Source: Rickettsiales bacterium | GTDB taxonomy: Bacteria; Pseudomonadota; Alphaproteobacteria; Rickettsiales; UBA3002 | Assembly: GCA_021300075.1 (NCBI GenBank) | Contig: JAJTIB010000065.1 | Location: 1-5,685, forward strand | DNA: 5,685 nt | Direction of reading: 5' to 3' | In this document: in pieces, positions 1 through 5,582 of the stretch | Position numbering within the stretch: the stretch's first letter is position 1 | How the letters are laid out: each line of letters opens with the position of its first letter | Translations under genes and position numbers: made by a program | Notes under the pieces: model-generated | The model's input: only the letters and a program-made list of their open reading frames with translations | Database searches by the model: none | What the model was told of the DNA's origin: nothing

Positions 1-1539
1 CTAAAGCGGCAGATTATCATGTCGCTTTTTCGGGTTGGTCAATTCTTTATTGCGTAACATGGTGAGTGCGCGGCAGATGCGCCAGCGGGTGTTTTGCGGG
101 CGCACCACATCGTCAAGGTAGCCGCGTGCGGCGGCGGCAAATGGCGAGGCAAAATTATCGCGGTAGCCTTCAACCGCCGCGTCCACCTCCGCCTTATCCT
201 TGAGCTTGCCTTTAAAAATGATTTCTACCGCCCCTTCCGGCCCCATCACCGCGATTTCGGCCGTGGGCCAGGCATAGTTGATATCGTTACGCAGATGTTT
301 TGACCCCATCACAATATAGGCGCCACCATAGGCTTTGCGGGTGATGATGGTGATTTTTGGTACCGTTGCCTCGGCATAGGCATAAAGCAGTTTTGCGCCA
401 TGACGGATGATGCCGTTATGTTCCTGCGAAGTTCCCGGCAGAAAGCCGGGCACGTCCACCAGCGTCACGATCGGAATCTGGAAGGCGTCACAAAAACGCA
501 CGAAACGGGCGGCTTTGCGGCTGGCGTCAATATCCAAACACCCGGCCATTTCCATCGGCTGATTGGCAACAAACCCGACCGTATGGCCTTCCATGCGGCC
601 GAATCCAACAATGATATTGCGCGCGAATTCCGGGTTGATTTCAAAGAAATCCCCCTCATCCACCACGCGGCGTATGACCTCAAACATGTCATAGGGCTTA
701 TTGGGGTTTTCGGGGACAACGCCATTAAGCGCCATCTCCACGCGATCCGCCGGGTCATCCGTTGGTCGCACGGGCGGTTTTTCACGATTCGACAGCGGCA
801 GAAAATTAAATAGCCGCCGCACTTGCATCAGCGCCTCAATGTCATTGTCATAGACCATATCGGCAACGCCCGTATGTCTGCCATGCACATCCGCACCACC
901 GAGCTGTTCTTGGGTCACTTCCTCGTGGGTTACGGTTTTCACCACATCCGGCCCCGTCACAAACATGTAAGACGAGCCGCGCACCATGACAGTGAAATCG
1001 GTGAGTGCGGGCGAATAAACCGCCCCACCCGCGCAGGGCCCCATGATCAGAGAAATCTGCGGAATTACCCCGGAGGCCAGCACATTGCGCTGGAAAATTT
1101 CGGCAAAGCCCGAGAGTGAATCCACCCCCTCCTGAATCCGCGCGCCGCCGGAGTCATTGATGCCGATAATGGGCGCACCCATTTTCATCGCCATGTCCTG
1201 CAGCTTGCAGATTTTGCGCGCATTGGTTTCGGAGAGCGAGCCGCCGAGTACGGTGAAATCCTGCGAATAAACAAAAACCTGGCGGCCATTAATCGTGCCG
1301 TGGCCGGTGACCACCCCATCGCCCGGGACTTTCTTGCCCTCCATATCGAAATAGGTACAGCGATGTTCGACAAACATGTCGTACTCTTCGAACGAATCCG
1401 GGTCGAGCAGCACTTCGAGGCGCTCGCGGGCGGTGAGCTTGCCCTTCTCATGCTGGGCATGAATACGGGCCGCCCCGCCCCCCGTGCGTGCTGCCTCGCG
1501 CTTCAGTTCCAGTTCTTTTACAATCGATACGGCACTCAT
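1..1539 (-). CDS. pccB: Acyl-CoA (propionyl-CoA type) carboxylase, beta/carboxyltransferase subunit
   Basis: This 512-residue protein is complete and of normal length for the PccB/AccD5 family; its TAG stop is the first three bases of the window. The family transfers CO2 from biotin, carried by the alpha subunit, to an acyl-CoA, classically turning propionyl-CoA into methylmalonyl-CoA in the cytoplasm. Both crotonase-like halves are visible: SGGARIQEG (130-138) and GPCAGGAVYSP (167-177) form the N-terminal acyl-CoA site, while DVPGFLPGTSQE (362-373) and KAYGGAYIVMGSK (402-414) form the C-terminal biotin site. The start is fixed by an AGGAG six bases upstream. The residue that is Asp in human and Streptomyces PccB (GGAYDVM) is Ile409 here, so substrate range may be broader than propionyl-CoA. 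No alpha subunit is in the window; it could lie just beyond the left edge. Family assignment is very secure, exact acyl-CoA substrate is not. Confidence 0.95.
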   Translation of the reverse strand: MSAVSIVKELELKREAARTGGGAARIHAQHEKGKLTARERLEVLLDPDSFEEYDMFVEHRCTYFDMEGKKVPGDGVVTGHGTINGRQVFVYSQDFTVLGGSLSETNARKICKLQDMAMKMGAPIIGINDSGGARIQEGVDSLSGFAEIFQRNVLASGVIPQISLIMGPCAGGAVYSPALTDFTVMVRGSSYMFVTGPDVVKTVTHEEVTQEQLGGADVHGRHTGVADMVYDNDIEALMQVRRLFNFLPLSNREKPPVRPTDDPADRVEMALNGVVPENPNKPYDMFEVIRRVVDEGDFFEINPEFARNIIVGFGRMEGHTVGFVANQPMEMAGCLDIDASRKAARFVRFCDAFQIPIVTLVDVPGFLPGTSQEHNGIIRHGAKLLYAYAEATVPKITIITRKAYGGAYIVMGSKHLRNDINYAWPTAEIAVMGPEGAVEIIFKGKLKDKAEVDAAVEGYRDNFASPFAAAARGYLDDVVRPQNTRWRICRALTMLRNKELTNPKKRHDNLPL

Positions 1540-1545
1540 GGAATT

Positions 1546-1550
1546 CTCCT
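1546..1550 (-). promoter_or_regulatory. Ribosome binding site of pccB
   Basis: On the minus strand AGGAG lies six bases before the ATG at 1539. It is the clearest Shine-Dalgarno in the window; the starts of rarA and rluC have no comparable match. It supports the chosen pccB start and suggests strong independent translation. Confidence 0.8.
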
Positions 1551-1551
1551 A

Positions 1552-1642
1552 CGCTACGAGCCACAAGCCATGAGGTTTTAGCGCAAAAACATAGGCGAAC
1601 ATGAAGGCGCTAGAACCTCGCAGCTCAAGGCTCTTGGCTGCG
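1552..1642. repeat. Imperfect inverted repeat with heptameric arms in the pccB leader
   Basis: The inner arms, 1572-1584 (GAGGTTTTAGCGC) and 1607-1619 (GCGCTAGAACCTC), are complementary at 12 of 13 positions around a 22-base loop. Outward, both arms carry a 7-base period built on GCT. Read away from the core, the left arm (minus strand) runs CCTCATG, GCTTGTG, GCTCGTA and the right arm (plus strand) runs CCTCGCA, GCTCAAG, GCTCTTG, GCTGCGT. The GCT framework is conserved between arms while the positions in between differ. The left arm ends just before the pccB Shine-Dalgarno, so the structure lies in the mRNA leader if transcription starts upstream. It could be a regulatory hairpin or a dispersed repeat. 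An alternative small stem, GTTTT (1575-1579) with AAAAC (1586-1590), would compete with it. The rest of the 1540-1746 spacer holds no gene I can support. Confidence 0.7.
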
Positions 1643-1746
1643 TTCAAGCCGCCGATGTAGCATACGGGCAACCTGAGGCAAAGCACCAATTACAGGCGAT
1701 GTGGATAGGGCACAAGCTCGCGAGTTAAGCGAGAATTATCAATAGA

Positions 1747-2493
1747 TTAACTGTCAAGAAGAATGCGGAAAATATGATAGGCGCCCCTGATGTCAGCTTC
1801 ACGCTTGGCCCATTGCGCTTTGGCCTCCGCATCTTCGCCCCACTGGGAGGCCTGATGCGCCTCATCGAGGCGGGCGAGGAAAATCGCCTCCTCCGCCTCT
1901 ATTTTTCTCTGCCACAGCGCCAGTGCCAGAATCGCCGAGCCAAGTAAAGGTGTCGCCATCGCGAGTGCCGCCAGTTCCGTGTCCGCCGCCGCCGCGACCA
2001 TCTCCCGCACCCGGGCGAGGGATGATTCTGGCTGCGGAATCGGGCTAAGGCTTTCGGTTACGAGAAGCGCAATCCCCTGCCCCGCCGCCCAATCAAGGAT
2101 CGGGGTGAAATGAAGCTCCTGCAGCGCGCGCAAATCACCCTCACCCCCTGCCGCCGGCGCGGCTCGCCCCTTCTCCATTAGTGAGAGAGAGGATGAGGGG
2201 GCGCGGTAACAGAGCAGATCCGTCCCCGCATAGCGGACGAAATCGTCAATCAGCAAAGCGCGGTCATGGGGCACCCGGTCGCGCGCAATGGTGAGGATGC
2301 GGGTGATGGGCATGGCATCGGGGTTGATACGCTCGCCCTGTGCCCGCCATTCCTCGGCCACATGCTCGGCCAGTTTTTCGGATGCAATCACCAACGGTTG
2401 TTTGGCCGGAGTCCTGACCAGCTTGCCATCAAGCTGTACGGCGTATCCACCTTCGCCCTGCACAACTGCGACTGACTGATAAAATTTCTGCAT
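1747..2493 (-). CDS. ATP12 family F1-ATPase assembly chaperone
   Basis: The 248-residue product matches the ATP12 family (mitochondrial Atp12/ATPAF2 and alphaproteobacterial homologues), which binds the F1 alpha subunit and keeps it competent for assembly of the F1 ATPase head. Family hallmarks are the N-terminal KFYQSVAV and LDGKLVRTPAKQPLVI (about 3-36), AEEWRAQGERINPDAMPITR (46-65), YAGTDLLCYRA (88-98), PILDWAA (131-137), and the C-terminal LDEAHQASQWGEDAEA (209-224). No signal peptide is seen, as expected for a cytoplasmic chaperone. Residues 99-120 are a Ser/Ala/Gly-rich stretch not expected between the LLCYR and P-LDW motifs. They are encoded exactly by a palindromic repeat (2134-2201), which makes this interval about 17 residues longer than usual. 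Without it the protein would be near 226-231 residues. The ATG at 2493 has AGGG a few bases upstream. Function is confident by family; the inserted loop is probably tolerated. Confidence 0.92.
   Translation of the reverse strand: MQKFYQSVAVVQGEGGYAVQLDGKLVRTPAKQPLVIASEKLAEHVAEEWRAQGERINPDAMPITRILTIARDRVPHDRALLIDDFVRYAGTDLLCYRAPSSSLSLMEKGRAAPAAGGEGDLRALQELHFTPILDWAAGQGIALLVTESLSPIPQPESSLARVREMVAAAADTELAALAMATPLLGSAILALALWQRKIEAEEAIFLARLDEAHQASQWGEDAEAKAQWAKREADIRGAYHIFRILLDS
2134..2201. repeat. Palindromic repeat inserted in frame in the ATP12 gene
   Basis: The ends CCCTCACCC (2138-2146) and GGATGAGGG (2191-2199) are inverted repeats with one mismatch, enclosing a purine-rich/pyrimidine-rich middle with CCCCTTCTCC (2167-2176) facing GAGAGAGAGG (2183-2192). 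The element spans 22 codons with no stop and coincides with the part of the protein that has no counterpart in typical ATP12 homologues. The CCCTCA...TGAGGG plan is like that of GC-rich intergenic palindromes common in proteobacteria. That it is an insertion is inferred from remembered family spacing, not from an alignment. Confidence 0.7.
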
Positions 2494-2532
2494 GAAACCC
2501 TAACCTTTGCTCATCCAGCGTTCGCGACTCTT

Positions 2533-2587
2533 CCACCCCCCGCCGTGCTGGGGACGGGAGTGTTAGCGAATCATCGAATCACGAATC
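2533..2587. repeat. Intergenic repeat, copy 2: GC core plus CGAATC array at the rluC 3' end
   Basis: This copy reads CC, A, six C, GCC, a six-base variable stretch, GGGACGGGAG, TGTTAGCGAATCA, then CGAATC-type units. It matches 3984-4036 with few differences: a changed GC loop (GTGCTG here, AGCGA there), one T/G change and one extra base between units. It lies in the 85-bp spacer between rluC and ATP12 and runs into the coding end of rluC: the last heptamer (2581-2587) encodes part of the final codons, and the TGA stop at 2581-2579 is formed at the array. No poly-T tract follows the GC core on the minus strand, so it is not a canonical terminator. Confidence 0.8.
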
Positions 2588-3562
2588 CAGCTCCAGCTCA
2601 AAAATCTCCAGCGCACGGGCGAAATGCTCGGGCAGTTCGGCAGTAAGTGTTACGGGCTTACGCCCCATGAAGCCGGGCAGCGCCAGCTTCCATGCATGCA
2701 GATGCAGCTTGCCACTCACGCCTGCGCTGCCCCCCACATGCGCCGCCGCGCCGCCATATTTTCCGTCGCCCAGAATGGGGCAGCCCATCTCCGCCATATG
2801 TACGCGCAGCTGGTGCGTGCGGCCGGTGAGCGGCACCAGTTCCACAAGTGCAAATTTATTCGCCAGCGCCTCGCGCACCTTATAATGGGTAATGGCTTTT
2901 TTCCCCGCATCCGCACTACGCATTTTCTCGCGGTCGCCCCCTTCGGATGTTTTTTCAAGGCGCGAGACAATCTCTCCCACCCGCGGCCTCGGTACACCGA
3001 CCGTGAGTGCCAGATAGGTTTTTTCAAGGTGCTTACCCGCAAACAGCGCCTGCAATTCGCGCGCCGCTTTGAGAGAGCGGGCAAGCAGCAACAGCCCGCT
3101 TGTGTCCTTATCAATCCGGTGCACAAGTCGCGGCGGCGTGCCTGCCTCAAACTGCAAGGCGGGTAGAAATTTATCGACATGTTTGGTAATGCCCGTGCCG
3201 CCCTGCGTGGCGAGGCCGGGCGGTTTGTTGAGGGCGAGAATATCTTTATCTTTATAAATGACCCACGACTCGGCTTCCGCAATTTCCCAGGCGCGCAGCG
3301 GGGTTCTGGCGGGCGCTTCGGGGCGCTCACTTTCCGGCTTTTTGTGGAACCCGGAACCTGACACCTCACCCCTGACTTCCACCACCTGCCCTGCCGCAAC
3401 GCGCGATGAGGCCTCGGCCTTCCTGCCATCAAGCCGTATGTCTTTATTACGCAGCATTTTCTGAAGTGCTGCGTGCGGAATCTTTCCAAGATGGCGCATG
3501 ACCACGCGGTCAAGCCGCGAGCCTTCTTCTTCTGCCGTGATGGTGAACTCGGTTTTTTTCAT
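2579..3562 (-). CDS. rluC: RluC/RluD-type 23S rRNA pseudouridine synthase
   Basis: A 327-residue member of the RluA family that isomerises specific uridines of 23S rRNA to pseudouridine. An S4 RNA-binding domain occupies about 13-62 (RLDRVVMRHLGKIPHAALQK, then IRLDGRKAEA). The catalytic domain follows from about 98, with LALNKPPGLATQGG (109-122) and the signature HRIDKDTSGLLLLA (148-161), whose Asp151 is the expected nucleophile. GRTHQLRVHMAEMGCPILGD (247-266) is the conserved RTHQIR block. The S4-plus-synthase order and length fit RluC/RluD; RluC is favoured by the alphaproteobacterial context, but the target uridines cannot be read from sequence. The ATG lies one base after the crcB TAG and has only a weak AAGA upstream, so coupling to crcB translation is likely. 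The linker after the S4 domain (61-73) is encoded by a degenerate 7-bp array, and the stop codon by an intergenic repeat. Confidence 0.9.
   Translation of the reverse strand: MKKTEFTITAEEEGSRLDRVVMRHLGKIPHAALQKMLRNKDIRLDGRKAEASSRVAAGQVVEVRGEVSGSGFHKKPESERPEAPARTPLRAWEIAEAESWVIYKDKDILALNKPPGLATQGGTGITKHVDKFLPALQFEAGTPPRLVHRIDKDTSGLLLLARSLKAARELQALFAGKHLEKTYLALTVGVPRPRVGEIVSRLEKTSEGGDREKMRSADAGKKAITHYKVREALANKFALVELVPLTGRTHQLRVHMAEMGCPILGDGKYGGAAAHVGGSAGVSGKLHLHAWKLALPGFMGRKPVTLTAELPEHFARALEIFELELDS
3346..3380. repeat. Degenerate heptamer array inside rluC
   Basis: Read on the plus strand, five consecutive 7-mers run GGAACCC, GGAACCT, GACACCT, CACCCCT, GACTTCC. Adjacent units share four to six of seven positions. 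On the coding strand this gives the Gly/Ser/Val-rich residues about 61-73, at the boundary between the S4 and catalytic domains, where homologues vary. Degeneracy makes this weaker than the two arrays in rarA. Confidence 0.55.
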
Positions 3563-3563
3563 G

Positions 3564-3929
3564 CTATCTTACTAACGCATAGCCGCCATAAGCGGCAAGC
3601 AGCGATAACAGCACCGAGCCAAGAATATAAAGCGCCGCCTGCGCCACCTGCCCGCGCTCCACAAGCTGCAATACGTCCCACGAGAAGGCAGAGAAGGTCG
3701 TAAACCCGCCCAGAATCCCCGTCACCAGAAACAGGCGCAGGGAATCCTGCCCCTCCCCCGCCAGCCGCGCCATCAGCAAACCGATGGCGAACGAGCCAAG
3801 GATATTGACGAGCATGGTGCCGAATGGAAAGGGCGCGGGATGAAGCCGCACCACCAGCCCCTGAATCATGCCATAGCGCAGCACCGCGCCAATGGCGCCA
3901 CCGGCGGCAACCAGTAACATATTCAACAT
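3564..3929 (-). CDS. crcB: Fluoride ion channel CrcB/Fluc
   Basis: This 121-residue hydrophobic protein has the usual length of a single Fluc subunit, which dimerises in antiparallel fashion in the inner membrane to export fluoride. Four membrane segments can be placed at about 3-23, 36-55, 65-88 and 96-118. Diagnostic motifs are GGAIGAVLRYG (10-20), GTMLVNILGSFAIG (37-50) with the pore Asn42, and GILGGFTTFSAFSWD (71-85). The last holds the TTFS break and the Phe box residues Phe79 and Phe82. There is no fluoride riboswitch-like sequence in the 119-bp spacer before it. The start is uncertain by three codons: ATG 3929 has AAGGG nine bases upstream, and ATG 3920 gives a protein beginning MLLVAAGG. 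It ends TAG, one base, then the rluC ATG, which points to a shared transcript. Confidence 0.95.
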   Translation of the reverse strand: MLNMLLVAAGGAIGAVLRYGMIQGLVVRLHPAPFPFGTMLVNILGSFAIGLLMARLAGEGQDSLRLFLVTGILGGFTTFSAFSWDVLQLVERGQVAQAALYILGSVLLSLLAAYGGYALVR

Positions 3930-3983
3930 CCTGATCTACCCTTCACAATCGTTCACTTTAATCGTTATCCCGCCACTACAATT

Positions 3984-4050
3984 CCTCCCCCCGCCAGCGA
4001 GGGACGGGAGTTTTAGCGAATCACGAATCACGAATTATGAATTACGAACT
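3984..4050. repeat. Intergenic repeat, copy 1: GC core plus CGAATC heptamer array at the rarA 3' end
   Basis: A GC-rich core (six C, GCC, AGCGA, GGGACGGGAG at 3987-4010) and a short TTTTA joint are followed by five 7-mers: GCGAATC (4016-4022), ACGAATC, ACGAATT, ATGAATT and ACGAACT (4044-4050). The core, joint and first units recur at 2533-2587. The array reaches the rarA stop: the TAG (4051-4049) is shared with the outermost unit. On the minus strand each full unit contains TGA, so this array could not be translated. The core can form only an imperfect stem and is not followed by a T run in either direction, so terminator function is doubtful. Confidence 0.85.
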
Positions 4051-5479
4051 ATCCCCGTTTCTCCCTTAATTTTTGCCAGTACTCGAGCCGCTTCAGAATC
4101 TCACGCTCAAAACCGCGTTCGACGGGCATATAGAATTGCTCCCGCGCCATACCATCCGGGAAATAATTCTGGCCGCTGAACCCTTCCGCCGTGTTGTGGT
4201 CATAGGCATAGCCCGCACCATAGCCCAGCTCTTTCATCAGCTTGGTTGGTGCATTCAGAATATGCGCGGGCGGCATGAGCGAGCCATGTTCGTCGGCACT
4301 TCGGGTCGCGGCCTTAAAGGCGACATATTGCGCGTTGGATTTGGGGGCAGTCGCAAGGTAAATCACGGCCTGAGCAATGGCCAGTTCGCCCTCGGGCGAG
4401 CCCAGGCGCTCATAGGCGGCCGTGGCATCCAGCGCCTGGGTGAGTGCCTGCGGGTCGGCCATGCCGATATCTTCCGAGGCAAAGCGAATGAGGCGGCGGG
4501 CGATATAAAGCGGATCTTCCCCGCCATTCAGCATACGGCAGAACCAGTAAAGCGCCGCATCCACGTCTGACCCGCGCAGGGATTTATGCAGTGCGGAAAT
4601 AAGGTTGTAATGCGATTCCTGCGCCTTGTCATAGACTGGCGGGCGGCGCTGCAGCAGCGCTGCAAGTGCAGCGACATCGAGGAGATTTTTCTGCTCCCCC
4701 CATGAGGGGGAGCCAGGGCCAGTGGCAGATTCTTCACTTCCAACTTCTGATTTCTGATTTCTGACTCCCGAATCCCAGACCGCCTCAACCATGGTGAGGA
4801 GATAACGACCATCGCCATCGGCCATGGCGATCAGTGCCTCGCGCGCCTCGGGCGTAAGGGGAAGTGAATATAGCTTACTCGACTCTCGACTCTCGACTCT
4901 CGATTCTAAACCAAGATACTGCTCCGCCCGCACCAGTAATTGCTCAAGCGCTGAGGGCGAAAGCCGGTTCAGAACCAGCACACGGCAGCGCGAAAGCAAA
5001 GCGGAATTAAGCTCGAACGAGGGATTCTCGGTCGTCGCCCCAATGAGCGTAATCGTGCCGTCTTCAATCACTGGCAGGAGCACATCCTGCTGGGCGCGGT
5101 TGAAACGATGCACCTCGTCGATGAAGAGCGCGGTACGCTGGCCAGTCTGTTGGCGCGCGGCGGCGAGTTCAAAATGTTTCTTGAGGTCAGCAACGCCCGA
5201 AGCCACGGCCGAGACCTGCTCGAATGCATAGCCTGCTTCCACCGCGAGTAACCGCGCAATGGTGGTTTTCCCGCAGCCCGGCGGCCCCCAGAGAATCACC
5301 GACTGCAGATGACGCGCGGCCACCATACGGCTTAAAATTCCCGCCTCACCGGTCAAATGTTCCTGACCGATAACCTCGCGAAGATGCTTTGGCCGCAACT
5401 GCTCCGGCAATGGCGGCGGGGTGGATGCGGCGGCGGCAAATAACGAATCCTGCGGCGCTGTTTTTTTGCGGGGGGTCAT
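4049..5479 (-). CDS. rarA: Replication-associated recombination protein RarA (MgsA/WRNIP1 family)
   Basis: The 476-residue product is a clamp-loader-like AAA+ ATPase that acts at stalled replication forks with SSB and recombination factors. Visible motifs are Walker A GPPGCGKT (65-72), Walker B ALFIDEVH (117-124), sensor 1 GATTENPSF (147-155), the arginine-finger region LLSRCRV (161-167) and sensor 2 DGDGRYLL (221-228). The tetramerisation half follows: RRPPVYDKAQESHYNLISAL (278-297), GGEDPLYIARRLIRFASEDI (319-338), MPPAHILNAPTKLMKELGYG (402-421) and GFSGQNYFPDGM (433-444). It is about 30-40 residues longer than the roughly 430-447 usual. The excess falls in two repeat-encoded stretches, 191-205 and about 237-264, on either side of sensor 2. 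The catalytic motifs are unaffected. The ATG at 5479 has no good Shine-Dalgarno, but the protein begins normally for the family. It sits just after the terminator of the upstream gene, so it probably has its own promoter, which I could not place. Confidence 0.96.
   Translation of the reverse strand: MTPRKKTAPQDSLFAAAASTPPPLPEQLRPKHLREVIGQEHLTGEAGILSRMVAARHLQSVILWGPPGCGKTTIARLLAVEAGYAFEQVSAVASGVADLKKHFELAAARQQTGQRTALFIDEVHRFNRAQQDVLLPVIEDGTITLIGATTENPSFELNSALLSRCRVLVLNRLSPSALEQLLVRAEQYLGLESRVESRESSKLYSLPLTPEAREALIAMADGDGRYLLTMVEAVWDSGVRNQKSEVGSEESATGPGSPSWGEQKNLLDVAALAALLQRRPPVYDKAQESHYNLISALHKSLRGSDVDAALYWFCRMLNGGEDPLYIARRLIRFASEDIGMADPQALTQALDATAAYERLGSPEGELAIAQAVIYLATAPKSNAQYVAFKAATRSADEHGSLMPPAHILNAPTKLMKELGYGAGYAYDHNTAEGFSGQNYFPDGMAREQFYMPVERGFEREILKRLEYWQKLREKRG
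4693..4713. repeat. Perfect hairpin inside rarA next to a heptamer array
   Basis: GCTCCCCC (4693-4700) and GGGGGAGC (4706-4713) form an exact 8-bp stem with a CATGA loop. On the coding strand the DNA reads through as residues about 256-262 (GSPSWGE), within the part of RarA that has no counterpart in typical homologues. The hairpin lies on the downstream side of the array at 4730-4771, the same order of array and then GC core as in the two intergenic repeats, although the sequences differ. Confidence 0.75.
4730..4771. repeat. Heptamer array inside rarA (TTTCTGA type)
   Basis: Six 7-mers run on the plus strand: TTCTTCA, CTTCCAA, CTTCTGA, TTTCTGA, TTTCTGA, CTCCCGA. The three central units are nearly identical and the flanking ones decay. 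They encode residues about 237-250 of RarA (GVRNQKSEVGSEE). The coding-strand unit TCAGAAA has no stop codon in any phase, which a translated heptamer needs because successive copies are read in all three frames. Confidence 0.85.
4874..4908. repeat. Heptamer array inside rarA (GACTCTC type)
   Basis: Three exact tandem copies of GACTCTC (4881-4901) are followed by GATTCTA and preceded by the partial unit CTTACTC. The coding strand yields ESRVESRES, a seven-residue pattern produced by the 21-bp super-period, at residues about 192-200 between the AAA+ core and sensor 2. This is the most perfect array in the window and so probably the youngest. The unit has no stop in any phase. Confidence 0.92.
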
Positions 5480-5516
5480 GGGGTGAGCTTAAGCGAATTT
5501 ATCGCCCGCGCGAAGC

Positions 5517-5546
5517 AAAAAAGCCGCCCCCGGGTGGGAGCGGCTT
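5517..5546 (-). terminator. Intrinsic terminator of the gene upstream of rarA
   Basis: On the minus strand AAGCCGC pairs with GCGGCTT (5546-5540 with 5527-5521). The stem can be extended by three C-G pairs around an A bulge, and six T (5522-5517) follow at once. There is no equivalent T run in the plus direction. It lies 113 bases after the TAA at 5659 and 38 bases before the rarA ATG, so it ends the upstream transcript and separates rarA from it. Confidence 0.88.
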
Positions 5547-5582
5547 CAAACTTTGCTGTTGTTAACTTACCTGGAGCGTGAC

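Noticed and set aside
94..813. Open frames on the plus strand opposite pccB (94-303, 400-813) and others opposite rluC and rarA
   Set aside because: They are antisense to strongly conserved coding regions, have no recognisable domains or ribosome binding sites, and their composition follows from the codon bias of the real gene.
1727..1743. Small stem near the end of the ATP12 gene (CTCGC with GCGAG around 1710-1726) as a terminator
   Set aside because: Only five base pairs and no T run on either strand.
3947..3966. Direct repeat AATCGTT at 3947-3953 and 3960-3966 upstream of crcB as an operator
   Set aside because: Two 7-mers 13 bases apart can occur by chance, no known regulator site matches, and no promoter could be placed beside it.
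3987..4015. GC core of the intergenic repeat as a bidirectional terminator
   Set aside because: Pairing is imperfect and the only homopolymer after it is TTTT on the plus side, where no gene ends; it fits better as a repeat core.
3930..4048. Possible fluoride riboswitch before crcB
   Set aside because: The spacer lacks the conserved fluoride-aptamer segments that I would expect, such as the GGCGAUG opening and the CUGAU...CUCCU end; it is mostly taken up by the repeat element.
4016..4050. CRISPR array or phage attachment site
   Set aside because: Units are contiguous 7-mers with no spacers, and there is no cas gene, integrase or tRNA nearby.
4730..4908. Sequencing or assembly error as the cause of the odd segments in rarA
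   Set aside because: The frame stays open through both inserts and all downstream family motifs are intact, and similar arrays occur in other genes and spacers of the window.
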